A stretch of 7,568 nucleotides of DNA from an uncultured Pelolinea sp. (GCA_937902055.1 CALGUJ010000216.1:1-7568), one strand, 5' to 3'. Numbered from the stretch's first letter, positions 1 to 7,057 are shown. The notes: generated from the letters alone by a model not told the origin. Numbers and translations: made by a program.

Positions 1-510
1 GCCCTCGGCGGGGCGGGCTTGATGATCGGTTGGGACGTGATCTACGGCGCCAGCGTGCAAACCACGGGCAACCTGATCGGTGTCGCGTCCGGGATTTCAT
101 ACGCGGTCTACGTCCTCATCACAAAAGAAGCGCGCAGGTATATGTCCAGCCTGCGCTATACCTGGTTGGAAACGGTCAGCGGCGCGCTAGGAATGCTGCT
201 GGTTGCGCTTGCCGCCGGTTTGTTCAATCAGCCGCTGCCGGGTAAAAGTCTGCTGATGATCTTTCTCATGGCGCTCACGTCGCAGGTAATCGGCTACCTG
301 TTGATCAACCAGGCTGTGGAAAAATTGCCGGCCGCGGTCGTTTCTGTGGCGCTGGTCGGCCAGCCGGTGGTAACCACGCTGCTGGGAATTGTGATCCTGA
401 ATGAGATACCTTCTGCCTTGCAGTTGCTGGGCGCTTTGATCTGCCTGGCCGGCATTCTGGTGGTGCAGCGCTCACAGGTCAACGGACCGGCAGTGATCGT
501 CACCGAGTGA
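1..510 (+). CDS. EamA/DMT-family transporter, C-terminal part (5' end outside window)
   Basis: The reading frame is open from the first base, with no stop before the Met at base 19, so this is the 3' part of a longer gene. What remains is about one EamA repeat of roughly five hydrophobic helices. It opens with the repeat-start signature NLIGVASGISYAVYVLITKEA and later has SQVIGYLLINQAVEKLPAA and QPVVTTLLGIVILNEIPSA, which match the second half of drug/metabolite transporters (family members normally carry two five-helix repeats, about 290-310 residues). Such proteins sit in the cytoplasmic membrane and move small metabolites; the substrate cannot be read from the sequence. The tail after the last helix is short and polar. 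The gene ends 52 bp before the next plus-strand gene. No clear terminator lies between them; a GC-rich stem (CCGC-CTT-GCGG, 531-541) lacks a T-run. Confidence 0.88.
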   Translation, partial: ALGGAGLMIGWDVIYGASVQTTGNLIGVASGISYAVYVLITKEARRYMSSLRYTWLETVSGALGMLLVALAAGLFNQPLPGKSLLMIFLMALTSQVIGYLLINQAVEKLPAAVVSVALVGQPVVTTLLGIVILNEIPSALQLLGALICLAGILVVQRSQVNGPAVIVTE

Positions 511-547
511 TACGGCCTCGCCGGGAAGCGCCGCCTTGCGGTTGCGG

Positions 548-553
548 TAAAAT
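548..553 (+). promoter_or_regulatory. Candidate -10 box of a leaderless or very short-leader transcript
   Basis: TAAAAT lies nine bases before the ATG at 563, and no purine-rich ribosome binding site is present in between. A transcript starting about seven bases after this box would begin almost at the start codon. No convincing -35 box lies at 16-18 bp upstream. The site is suggested by the hexamer and its position only; readthrough from the transporter gene is also possible. Confidence 0.35.
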
Positions 554-562
554 CACATTCAT

Positions 563-2737
563 ATGATGATTACCCTCTACTTCATCTTCAACGCGCTGCA
601 GGCAGCCTTGCTGGCGGTTTACCTTGCCCGGGTGGGTTCTGAACCGGGTACGAGCGTGGTGTTGTTCAACCTCTCATTTTCACGCCTGCTGCTGGTGGCG
701 GCGGTCTTCGCGGTCAGCGTGGCCTTTGCCTGGCTGGCGCTCCGCTCACGGTCCGCGGGCAGCCGGGTTCGGCAGCAAGCCGAAAAATTCCTCCAAAATG
801 AAAAAAGCATCTGGCTGATTTTCCTGACCGGCCTCTTTCTGACCGTGGCCATGTATTTCCTGCTGACCCGTCAAACGAACTGGTTTGGCGACCTGAAACT
901 GGTCTATGAGCGCCTGGAACCGGTGATTGTTTGGTTGGCGCTGCTCGGCATCCAGAGCGCGTTTTTGGCCGCGGTTTGGTATTGCGCGCATTTCATGAGG
1001 CAGGGCGACCAAAGCAAGGTTTCCCAAGACCTGGCTGAACTTCCAGCCCTGTTTGGGATTTATCTGGTTTTTATCATCGTCAAACTGGTACTGGTGACCT
1101 CCACTTCGTTTGGTCCGTTGGGGCGCGGGGATGAAATGACCTATTTCGATATGGCTGAGTCCTTTTACCGCGGCTTCTTCTCGGTGGCGCAATCGCATCA
1201 TTATCCGCCCCTCTATCCGCTGTCCATCATGCCGGCGCTGGTATTCAGGGAATCCATCTTTGAAGGCATCAAATTCATCAATGTGGTATTGTCATCGAGT
1301 ATCATTTTCCCGGCATATTTTATCGCCCGCCAGTTCATGGATCGCAAGCACAGCCTGATCGCCATGCTGTTGACCTGCCTGATCCCCTACCACCTGGTTT
1401 ATCCGCGCCGCATTCTCAGCGAAAACCTGTATTTCCCTCTCTTTATTTGGGCGGTTTACGTCACCCTGACCACGCCGCGCGACCGGCGTATGCGGCTGCC
1501 GTGGGACATGCTCAACGGCGCCATGTTGGCGGTGCTGTACCTGACCCGTTACATCAGCCTGGCTGCCATCCCATTTTTCATGCTGGCCTGGTGGATCAAA
1601 CCGTTTGAAGGCGAAGGATCGCTTTTTCAGCCCGGCTGGAAAAAGATCCGGCATGCGGCGCTGCTAGTGCTGGCCATGCTGGCAGCCTACAGCCCCTGGC
1701 TGATCGCTGGGCTGGCGGAGGGCGTGGAGTTGAAGCTGATCCTGGGTTTCGGCGTTGCCGCAAAAACCGACCCTGCCGCGCTCACGTTCCCGCGCCTGCT
1801 GCTCTGGGCGCTGCTCTACGTTTGCTACTACATCCTGGTCTCCGCCCCGGTGCTTAACCTGCTTTTGGCAACCCTGACGCAGATCGATTTGCGCCGCTGG
1901 CGGGAGGGATTGGGGCGCCTGGTTTTCGAAATGCTGGCGCTCATGGCCGGCTTTTACGTTGCCGTCACGCGCCATTCCTGGCGCGCGTATTACAACCGCG
2001 AAATGCCCTCCAAGATCATGGGCCGCTACCTGATCGTCTTTTCCGTGCTCTACATTCTGATTGCCATGATTGTCCTGCGACATTTCGAGCGCAAGAGGGT
2101 TAAATCAAAAGCAAAATTCATCTTTTGGACCGGTATCTTCCCCTTCCTTTTGATCGTGCTTGCCAATGTAGTATTAATCCAGGGAGCGATTTTCCCGGTG
2201 GATGAGTATTTCATGAAAGCTCTGGGATCGGTGGATGGATTTCTGACTGAAATTCTCGGCCCGTTTTTCTTCCTGATGGTGGCCTTGCTATATGGCGTGG
2301 AGATTTTCCTGCTGCTGACCGAAAAACGCAAATACCTGCTGCCGGTGTTTATCGCCGGGATGGCGGTATATTATCTGAGCGGATATCCGGCTTACTACCG
2401 CTCGTTGATGGATTATCAAACCTATCCCTGGTTATCCGGTCAGATCGCGGACCTGCTGCCTGAAAGCAACCTGAAAGACCAAAACGGCGGAAAGATCAGC
2501 GTATTCCTGCCAACTGCGCATACCTCTCAGGATGAAGCGGAAATTTATAACGGGCTGCGTGTGCGCGGCATCGATAATACCGAAATCCTGACCGATGGCG
2601 TCGACCCGCTGGAAGGCATGACAACCCCGCGTGGTTTTACCATCCAACAGTTACAGAATCCTGAGGAAGCGGGAGAAGGATTGAAAGTGTATGCTTTCAA
2701 TGGCCGATACTTTACCATCCGGGAAGTCGGACATTAG
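563..2737 (+). CDS. Polytopic membrane glycosyltransferase-like protein (GT-C fold, PMT/ArnT-like)
   Basis: This 724-residue protein has many hydrophobic segments over residues 1-610 and a soluble C-terminal part of about 110 residues (615-724), probably outside the membrane. Features of the GT-C superfamily (enzymes moving sugars from polyprenyl-phosphate donors) are an acidic pair after an early helix, GRGDEMTYFD (D190, E191), then HHYPPLYP (212-219), and SENLYFPLF (286-294), which resembles the conserved Glu region of ArnT/PMT relatives. Further on is MGRYL (486-490). Two or three extra helices precede the acidic motif, which is unusual for short GT39 proteins. Acceptor and sugar are unknown; a role in cell-surface glycan or glycolipid assembly is inferred from the fold. 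ATG-ATG starts the gene; the first is chosen. There is no Shine-Dalgarno sequence, only a possible -10 box just upstream. The next gene follows after 53 bp in the same direction. Confidence 0.72.
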   Translation: MMITLYFIFNALQAALLAVYLARVGSEPGTSVVLFNLSFSRLLLVAAVFAVSVAFAWLALRSRSAGSRVRQQAEKFLQNEKSIWLIFLTGLFLTVAMYFLLTRQTNWFGDLKLVYERLEPVIVWLALLGIQSAFLAAVWYCAHFMRQGDQSKVSQDLAELPALFGIYLVFIIVKLVLVTSTSFGPLGRGDEMTYFDMAESFYRGFFSVAQSHHYPPLYPLSIMPALVFRESIFEGIKFINVVLSSSIIFPAYFIARQFMDRKHSLIAMLLTCLIPYHLVYPRRILSENLYFPLFIWAVYVTLTTPRDRRMRLPWDMLNGAMLAVLYLTRYISLAAIPFFMLAWWIKPFEGEGSLFQPGWKKIRHAALLVLAMLAAYSPWLIAGLAEGVELKLILGFGVAAKTDPAALTFPRLLLWALLYVCYYILVSAPVLNLLLATLTQIDLRRWREGLGRLVFEMLALMAGFYVAVTRHSWRAYYNREMPSKIMGRYLIVFSVLYILIAMIVLRHFERKRVKSKAKFIFWTGIFPFLLIVLANVVLIQGAIFPVDEYFMKALGSVDGFLTEILGPFFFLMVALLYGVEIFLLLTEKRKYLLPVFIAGMAVYYLSGYPAYYRSLMDYQTYPWLSGQIADLLPESNLKDQNGGKISVFLPTAHTSQDEAEIYNGLRVRGIDNTEILTDGVDPLEGMTTPRGFTIQQLQNPEEAGEGLKVYAFNGRYFTIREVGH

Positions 2738-2790
2738 GCGCTTTCAGAGGGCAGATGATTTCCTTTCTTCGTTCGGGTTGATGGGGGATT

Positions 2791-3915
2791 ATGAACGGTA
2801 GAACTGTTTTTCCGATCATTCTCGCCTTTTCTATCTTAAGTTTTCTCTTTTCAGCCTGCCTGACGCCGGCTCCAACCGAAGCTGAAAACCGCGAATTACC
2901 CCAACCGCAAGTGCAGAACAGCGCGATCACATTGACTCCCACGGTTACAGCCACTTTTATTCCCTCGCCGATCCCCAGCCTGACGCCGACCCGCCAGGTT
3001 TCCGCCACCCGCACTTCTACCCCTGTCCCCACGCTCACTCAAACGCCGTCGCCAACCAGCGATCCATTTGAAGGCTATTATATCGATACGCTGGCGGAGC
3101 GCAATTATGGCGGTGGTGTGATCCAGGACGAGGGTAGTCTGAATTCCGCCGGCAGCTTCACCCGTAAATTGTTTAAATATCGCAGTGAAGGCCTGGATTT
3201 GTACGGATTTATCAACCTCCCGCGTGGAGAAGGGCCTTTCCCGGTGATCCTGATGCTGCACGGGCACGTGCAACCGGAAGATTATGCCACGCTGGATTAC
3301 TCCACACGCTATGCCGATGCGCTGACCGAAAACGGGTTCATCGTGGTACATCCCAACCTGCGCGGATACGCCCCCTCGGAAAGCGGCTCCAACCTGCTGG
3401 GTATCGGAGACACGCTGGACGCGTTGAATCTGCTCAGCCTGGTGCGCAGTCAGGCCGGGCAGGCCGGAATCCTGGAAAAAGCCAATGCGGACAGGGTCGG
3501 ATTGTGGGGCCACAGCATGGGCGGAGGGATTGTGCTGCGCATGCTGGAGGTCGATCAGGATATCGACGCGGCCATGTTGTATGCTTCCGTCAGCGCGGAT
3601 GAGAACCTGAACCTCAACCACTTCGATGATGACGGCCGCGGGAACAAGAAGCTGCGCTTTCCGGAACAGGCCCTTGAGAAGATATCCCCGATCTATTTTC
3701 TGGAACGAATTCAGGCGCCGGTCAGCATCCAGCATGGCGAATCCGATGCCGTGGTACCGGTGGAATGGTCGCGGGATCTGTGCAGCCGATTGACTGAACT
3801 GGGAATCGAGACGGAATGCGCCTATTACCCCGGGCAGCCGCACACTTTTCAAAACAGCGGGGATACGCGCCTGATCGCGCAAACCGTGGCTTTTTTCTCA
3901 AAATACCTCCAATAA
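2791..3915 (+). CDS. Secreted alpha/beta-hydrolase lipoprotein (S9/dienelactone-hydrolase-like)
   Basis: The protein has 374 residues. Residues 1-22 form a signal peptide with a lipobox-like FSAC, so Cys23 is the likely lipidated residue. Residues 24-92 form a Thr/Pro/Ser-rich linker, then the hydrolase domain (about 95-374) follows. Visible catalytic elements are the oxyanion-side HG (157-158, in LMLHGHV), the nucleophile elbow GHSMGG (Ser242), the acid in QHGESDAVVP (Asp319), and the His in GQPHTF (His351). The triad order and spacing fit the prolyl-oligopeptidase/dienelactone hydrolase type, so the enzyme should cleave an ester or peptide bond outside the cytoplasmic membrane; the substrate is not evident. 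The start is supported by the signal peptide and a weak G-rich ribosome binding site (GGGGGA, 2783-2788). No terminator is visible after it; a separate promoter starts the next gene. Confidence 0.87.
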   Translation: MNGRTVFPIILAFSILSFLFSACLTPAPTEAENRELPQPQVQNSAITLTPTVTATFIPSPIPSLTPTRQVSATRTSTPVPTLTQTPSPTSDPFEGYYIDTLAERNYGGGVIQDEGSLNSAGSFTRKLFKYRSEGLDLYGFINLPRGEGPFPVILMLHGHVQPEDYATLDYSTRYADALTENGFIVVHPNLRGYAPSESGSNLLGIGDTLDALNLLSLVRSQAGQAGILEKANADRVGLWGHSMGGGIVLRMLEVDQDIDAAMLYASVSADENLNLNHFDDDGRGNKKLRFPEQALEKISPIYFLERIQAPVSIQHGESDAVVPVEWSRDLCSRLTELGIETECAYYPGQPHTFQNSGDTRLIAQTVAFFSKYLQ

Positions 3916-3942
3916 TCCATTTCGCTTGCTGTTATCGTCCTG

Positions 3943-3971
3943 TTGGATAGCTCCCTGAAAAACCCTATAAT
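3943..3971 (+). promoter_or_regulatory. Sigma70-type promoter for the tandem membrane-protein genes
   Basis: The -35 box TTGGAT (3943-3948) and a perfect -10 box TATAAT (3966-3971) are 17 bp apart, the optimal distance. Transcription would begin near 3978, giving a leader of about 40 bases that contains the strong ribosome binding site AGGAGGT (4009-4015) before the ATG at 4020. A weak imperfect palindrome (ATCAT...ATGAT, 3975-3992) spans the predicted start point and might bind a regulator; that part is speculative. Confidence 0.75.
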
Positions 3972-4019
3972 CAAATCATACGTATAGATGATGTAACCAT
4001 GTGAAATCAGGAGGTTTGA

Positions 4020-4496
4020 ATGGCTGACAAACATACCGATAAAAGAGACGAGAAACAATTCGACGAGAAAGATGAGAAAGAGTTGCACAAGCATGATGAA
4101 AAGATCGAAGAACGTGATACCCTGAGCAGCATCACATGGGCAGCCATGCTGATCTGGGCAGGGTTGGTATTCCTGGCCGCCAACACCGGCTGGCTGGATA
4201 CGATCATCGCGCACAGCTTCATCGCGCGGTATCTCCCCGCGGAAATGGTCATGTTCGAACCGGCTATCTGGGGCATTATCATGCTGGGCGCCGGCATCAT
4301 TCTGCTGGCGGAGGCAATCATCCGTTTACTGGTGCCGTCGATCAAACGGCGCGTGGTTGGAACGCTGGTGCTGGGAGTGGTGTTCATCGGGATCGGCCTG
4401 GGCAATTTCTTCGGTTGGGATCTGATATGGCCGTTCATTCTCATCCTGCTGGGAGTCAGTGTGCTGGTGGGCGGATTGCTGCGTACGAAACAGTAG
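4020..4496 (+). CDS. Four-helix membrane protein with charged N-terminal tail, first of tandem pair
   Basis: The product has 158 residues and no function I recognise. Residues 1-35 are almost entirely Lys, Glu, Asp and His with repeated DEK units and should form a cytoplasmic helix. Four hydrophobic segments follow at about 37-55, 83-101, 113-129 and 135-153; the last one includes IWPFILILLGVSVLV. This pattern resembles the helical region of LiaI/LiaF-type (DUF5668-like) proteins, a family linked in other bacteria to envelope-stress sensing, but the match is weak and made by eye. The gene has its own promoter and a strong AGGAGGT ribosome binding site five bases before the ATG. A paralogue follows after 63 bp. 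Residues 16-58 match residues 10-52 of that paralogue at 33 of 43 positions, so the pair arose by duplication. Confidence 0.82.
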   Translation: MADKHTDKRDEKQFDEKDEKELHKHDEKIEERDTLSSITWAAMLIWAGLVFLAANTGWLDTIIAHSFIARYLPAEMVMFEPAIWGIIMLGAGIILLAEAIIRLLVPSIKRRVVGTLVLGVVFIGIGLGNFFGWDLIWPFILILLGVSVLVGGLLRTKQ

Positions 4497-4559
4497 TTTT
4501 CAAGAGGAAATCCGCAGGCAAAAATTATTAAAAGGTCAAAGGAATTCACAGGAGTTATT

Positions 4560-5018
4560 ATGGCTGACGAAGAAAAAAAGATCGAAGAAAAAGATGAAAA
4601 AGAAGTGCTTAAACACGATGAGAAGACCGAAGAAAATGACCTGTTGAGCTCGGTCGCCTGGGCGCTGATCCTGATCTGGGCAGGCCTGGTGTTCCTGGCC
4701 TCCAATACCGGCTGGTTTGCAGATATGGGATGGTCGGTGGATACCCGCTGGATTTTCCATTCGCTGCAGGACTTGCGCAACTTCGGCGTCTGGAACCTGA
4801 TCGCGCTGGGAGCAGGCGGTATTATTCTGCTGGAAGCATGCGCACGATTGATCCTGCCCGAATACCGGCACAACGTCGGCGGCAATTTCATCGGCGCGGC
4901 GATCCTGATCGGGATCGGCCTGGGCGGTTGGATGAGTTGGTCTTATCTTTGGCCGCTGATCCTGATCGCGGTCGGGCTCAACGTTTTGATTTCCGGGTTG
5001 GGAAGGAAACGTTCGTAA
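4560..5018 (+). CDS. Four-helix membrane protein with charged N-terminal tail, second of tandem pair
   Basis: The product has 152 residues and is a paralogue of the preceding gene. It has the same plan: a highly charged start (1-28, with EEKDEKE and KHDEK), then helices at about 31-48, 76-93, 108-124 and 127-145. The most conserved stretch is LIWAGLVFLA plus NTGW around the first helix. The loop between helices 1 and 2 differs most, carrying three Trp residues (52, 58, 64) here. The ribosome binding site is AGGAG (4550-4554), five bases before the ATG. No clear promoter lies in the 63-bp gap, so both genes are probably one transcript that ends at the hairpin at 5052-5103. The two proteins may form a hetero-oligomer; that is inference from the pairing. 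Confidence 0.82.
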   Translation: MADEEKKIEEKDEKEVLKHDEKTEENDLLSSVAWALILIWAGLVFLASNTGWFADMGWSVDTRWIFHSLQDLRNFGVWNLIALGAGGIILLEACARLILPEYRHNVGGNFIGAAILIGIGLGGWMSWSYLWPLILIAVGLNVLISGLGRKRS

Positions 5019-5051
5019 GTCAAACGCGTTAACTGTTTGATTAAGCCAATG

Positions 5052-5110
5052 CCGTACGCGAATTAACTGCGCATAGTTGTGGCAGGTATTGCAGAGCGTA
5101 CGGTTTTTGT
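5052..5110 (+). terminator. Long-loop hairpin with T-run after the tandem membrane-protein genes
   Basis: CCGTACGC (5052-5059) and GCGTACGG (5096-5103) form a perfect 8-bp stem, followed at once by TTTTTGTTT. The 36-base loop contains a smaller pairing, AACT/AGTT (5065-5068 with 5075-5078), and an alternative CTGC/GCAG. The stem is GC-rich and the T-run is in the right place for an intrinsic terminator on the plus strand, though the loop is longer than usual. It lies between convergent genes. A short A/T-rich inverted repeat (TCAAAC/GTTTGA, 5020-5040) precedes it. Confidence 0.6.
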
Positions 5111-5113
5111 TTA

Positions 5114-6262
5114 TTACAGCCGTCCAAAATTCAGCGTTGCCAGTTCATACCAGCCATATTTGAGCGGGGTCAACCAGTTCTCACGTCCAATGCAGCGGAA
5201 ATAAGGCGGCTGAAAGGCCAGGATCAGGTCGCCGATCTTGTAGCGGGCGAGGATGGGGGTGGAGACGATCAGGCTGCCCATTTCACCCGGCCGCATTTCA
5301 TGCAGGGCTTTGATACCGGTCGAGGTTTCCACTTCGAAATAGAAAAGGTCGTAATTCGGCGACCAGGCGCGGCGCTCATCCAATTGCTGGCCGAACATGC
5401 CTTCAGTGGCGCCGTAAATCTCGCGGATGGCCGCATTTCCATAAAGCGCCTGCAGAGGTTCGGCCAGGCGTGTATTGATCCCGGGGACGCTGCCGAGCGT
5501 CATTACGATCACCTGCCACAACTTTTTGGGGTAGGTGCGGTGCTTGCGATACAGAAAACGGGCAAATTGCAGGGCGGTGGGGGCGACGCCTCCAACCAGC
5601 GTGACGTTGCGATCACGGCATTGATCGTAAGCCAGTTCGAAGCGCTTCTCCCAATCGCGCAGGGTCTTCCCGCCGCCCAGCGCATCGATGTCGTCCTGGG
5701 TGGGCAGCGATTGGACCGGCGTGTGCGTTGAAACATACTTGGTATAGATTCCGGAACTATACCCGTAATCCAGCTCGCGATTACCGGCCTTGATTGTGCC
5801 GATTTTGGATGGGAAATTGAGATTCAGATTCACGCCATTGAAAATATCGAAGCGGCGCTTGACCAAAGCGTAATTGGCCACCGCCCGGCCGGCGGAAACG
5901 CGCATCTGCAAATCGGTGGGCGTCATGGGGATGAATTTCATCTCGCCTTTGGTGGTCCCGCGCGTGATGGCCCAGCCTACCGGTTCTTCGTTCAACAACA
6001 AGGAAGTTTCACCGGCCATCACTCTGGCGATCATGGGTTGGTAAGTTTCGTAGGTTTGCACCGGAAAAGCACGGCGGTAATCAGCCGGTGAGCCGACTTT
6101 GGCTGCGTGATGTTCTTTTCCGTAGCCTGTTTGACTATATATTTTCACCAGGTTTTTTAATACAATTTCCTGGGCTGCGGGAGGATCCTGCAGCGCCGCA
6201 TGCCAGGGATCTACGATGGATTTTATTTTCGCCAATCCTGCCTGAATGTCGGTTTGCTCCAT
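5114..6262 (-). CDS. GH3-family acyl-adenylating enzyme, short form lacking the C-terminal domain
   Basis: The product has 382 residues and shows the three nucleotide-binding motifs of GH3 proteins (acyl-acid amido synthetases of the adenylate-forming superfamily): motif I TRGTTKGEMKFIPMT (100-114), motif II YGATEGMFG (283-291) and motif III RYKIGD (340-345), followed by the GR (359-360) before the hinge. GH3 proteins activate a carboxylic acid as an acyl-AMP and join it to an amine; the substrates here are unknown. The protein stops about 37 residues after motif III, whereas typical members continue for another 100-150 residues as a mobile C-terminal domain. Downstream DNA is non-coding with a terminator, so no frameshifted remainder is visible. 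Arg replaces the usual Ser after the first Thr of motif I. The start is supported by GGGAG (6270-6274) seven bases upstream. Function as a true ligase is uncertain; a half-reaction or regulatory role is possible. Confidence 0.8.
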   Translation of the reverse strand: MEQTDIQAGLAKIKSIVDPWHAALQDPPAAQEIVLKNLVKIYSQTGYGKEHHAAKVGSPADYRRAFPVQTYETYQPMIARVMAGETSLLLNEEPVGWAITRGTTKGEMKFIPMTPTDLQMRVSAGRAVANYALVKRRFDIFNGVNLNLNFPSKIGTIKAGNRELDYGYSSGIYTKYVSTHTPVQSLPTQDDIDALGGGKTLRDWEKRFELAYDQCRDRNVTLVGGVAPTALQFARFLYRKHRTYPKKLWQVIVMTLGSVPGINTRLAEPLQALYGNAAIREIYGATEGMFGQQLDERRAWSPNYDLFYFEVETSTGIKALHEMRPGEMGSLIVSTPILARYKIGDLILAFQPPYFRCIGRENWLTPLKYGWYELATLNFGRL

Positions 6263-6290
6263 GACTACGCTCCCTGTTTATTTGTTAATG

Positions 6291-6316
6291 AGTATATAGG
6301 AAAACTTTCGTATCAA
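6291..6316 (-). promoter_or_regulatory. Weak candidate promoter for the GH3-family gene
   Basis: On the minus strand TTGATA (6316-6311) is followed by TATACT (6296-6291), but the spacing is only 14 bp, shorter than the usual 16-18. A promoter is expected somewhere in 6263-6317 because a strong terminator for the upstream gene ends at about 6318. These are the best hexamers in that interval. Confidence 0.3.
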
Positions 6317-6317
6317 T

Positions 6318-6343
6318 ATAAAAAGAACCCAATTCAAGGGTTC
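6318..6343 (-). terminator. Intrinsic terminator after the BY-kinase-like gene
   Basis: Read on the minus strand, GAACCC and GGGTTC (6343-6338 and 6330-6325) form a perfect 6-bp stem with a 7-base loop, followed by TTTTTAT. It sits 26 bp after the stop codon of the kinase-like gene. The plus-strand side also has a T-rich stretch (6345-6349), so it could work in both directions. Confidence 0.8.
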
Positions 6344-6368
6344 ATTTTTATTCCTTGGGCAGGAATCG

Positions 6369-6986
6369 CTAAATGTTCAAACGGGAGCGCCTGTCGTAGG
6401 AAAGCAGGCGGTCGATGAAGGCTTTTTGATTGACTTGATTCTTCGGTTGATTGCGCATGACAATCCCGATGATCGTGGCGCCGGTTTTCTGGAATTTTTC
6501 GATGATCGCCCGCGACGTTTCGTCTTTGTTATACCCGGGGTGGATCAAGAGAATCACGCCATCGACTTGTGCCGCTAACGACGAGGTTTCGGTATAAAAG
6601 AATGGCGGGCCGTGAATGATGATCTTGTCGAACCGATCTTTCAGGAATTGCAGTAATTGGCCCATCCTGGGAGAGCCGAGAAAATCGCTATTCTCCTTGG
6701 GCAGCTTTCCGCTGGGCAAAACAAATAACCTGTTTTCGTGCAAAGCGTGCATTACGGATAACGGCGGCCGGGTATCCTGAAGAATATCCACCAGGCCGAC
6801 CCGGTTGGGGATATTGAAAAGCGTGTGGATCACCGGGCGTCGCGGATCGGCATCGATCAGTACCACCCGTTTATCGTTTTGGCTGATCAAAGTTGCCAAA
6901 TCGGCAGCGATGGAACTTCCATCCGTGAACGAACGCGTGTTGGTTACCAGGATCGTTTGAATATTCTTAGTCTTAGTGTTCTCCAT
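6369..6986 (-). CDS. CpsD-like BY-kinase / ParA-fold protein with destroyed ATP-binding motifs
   Basis: This 205-residue protein aligns by eye along its length with bacterial tyrosine kinases of the CpsD/CapB/Wzc type, which control polysaccharide chain length and export. Well-kept parts are Walker A' VVLIDADPRRPVIHTLF (41-57), GLVDIL (64-69), the LPSGKLPKENSDFLGSPRM stretch (90-108) and DGVILLIHPG (142-151). The catalytic parts are lost. An ungapped alignment puts FTDGSS where the family has GEGKST, so the Walker A Lys is Gly. The Walker B Asp of IIDTPP is replaced by His125 (IIIHGPP). The usual Tyr-rich tail is reduced to one Tyr near the end. It is therefore probably a pseudokinase that may still bind partners through the fold. 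The frame is intact, so it is not a decayed gene. The ribosome binding site is weak (GGGA). The small-peptide genes lie upstream on the same strand. Confidence 0.82.
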   Translation of the reverse strand: MENTKTKNIQTILVTNTRSFTDGSSIAADLATLISQNDKRVVLIDADPRRPVIHTLFNIPNRVGLVDILQDTRPPLSVMHALHENRLFVLPSGKLPKENSDFLGSPRMGQLLQFLKDRFDKIIIHGPPFFYTETSSLAAQVDGVILLIHPGYNKDETSRAIIEKFQKTGATIIGIVMRNQPKNQVNQKAFIDRLLSYDRRSRLNI

Positions 6987-7004
6987 GGTTATCCCAGTCA
7001 GAAA

Positions 7005-7032
7005 ATCATAATCTGTGCGGCAATGATAATCT
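7005..7032 (-). repeat. Paired 10-bp direct repeats upstream of the BY-kinase-like gene
   Basis: On the minus strand AGATTATCAT (7032-7023) and AGATTATGAT (7014-7005) match at 9 of 10 positions and begin 18 bp apart. They lie 19-46 bp before the start codon at 6986. The second copy contains TATGAT, which could act as a -10 box, though no good -35 box is found. A pair of regulator binding sites is possible. Confidence 0.4.
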
Positions 7033-7057
7033 ATCTGACATCAAGCACGAAATAAAC

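Noticed and set aside
294..503. Open frame on the minus strand inside the transporter gene
   Set aside because: It lies wholly antisense to a clear EamA domain and its translation has no recognisable features or ribosome binding site.
531..541. Hairpin CCGC-CTT-GCGG as terminator of the transporter gene
   Set aside because: The stem is four base pairs and no T-run follows.
2896..3882. Long 328-codon open frame on the minus strand opposite the hydrolase gene
   Set aside because: The plus-strand frame has a signal peptide, linker and full catalytic triad; the antisense product is rich in Gln, His and Arg without domain signals, typical of a shadow frame in a moderately GC-rich gene.
4007..4891. 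294-codon open frame on the minus strand across both small membrane-protein genes
   Set aside because: The two plus-strand genes are paralogues with conserved protein sequence and good ribosome binding sites. The antisense frame repeats internally only because the genes are duplicated.
5300..5731. 143-codon open frame on the plus strand inside the GH3-family gene
   Set aside because: It is antisense to conserved GH3 sequence, including motif II, and shows no domain of its own.
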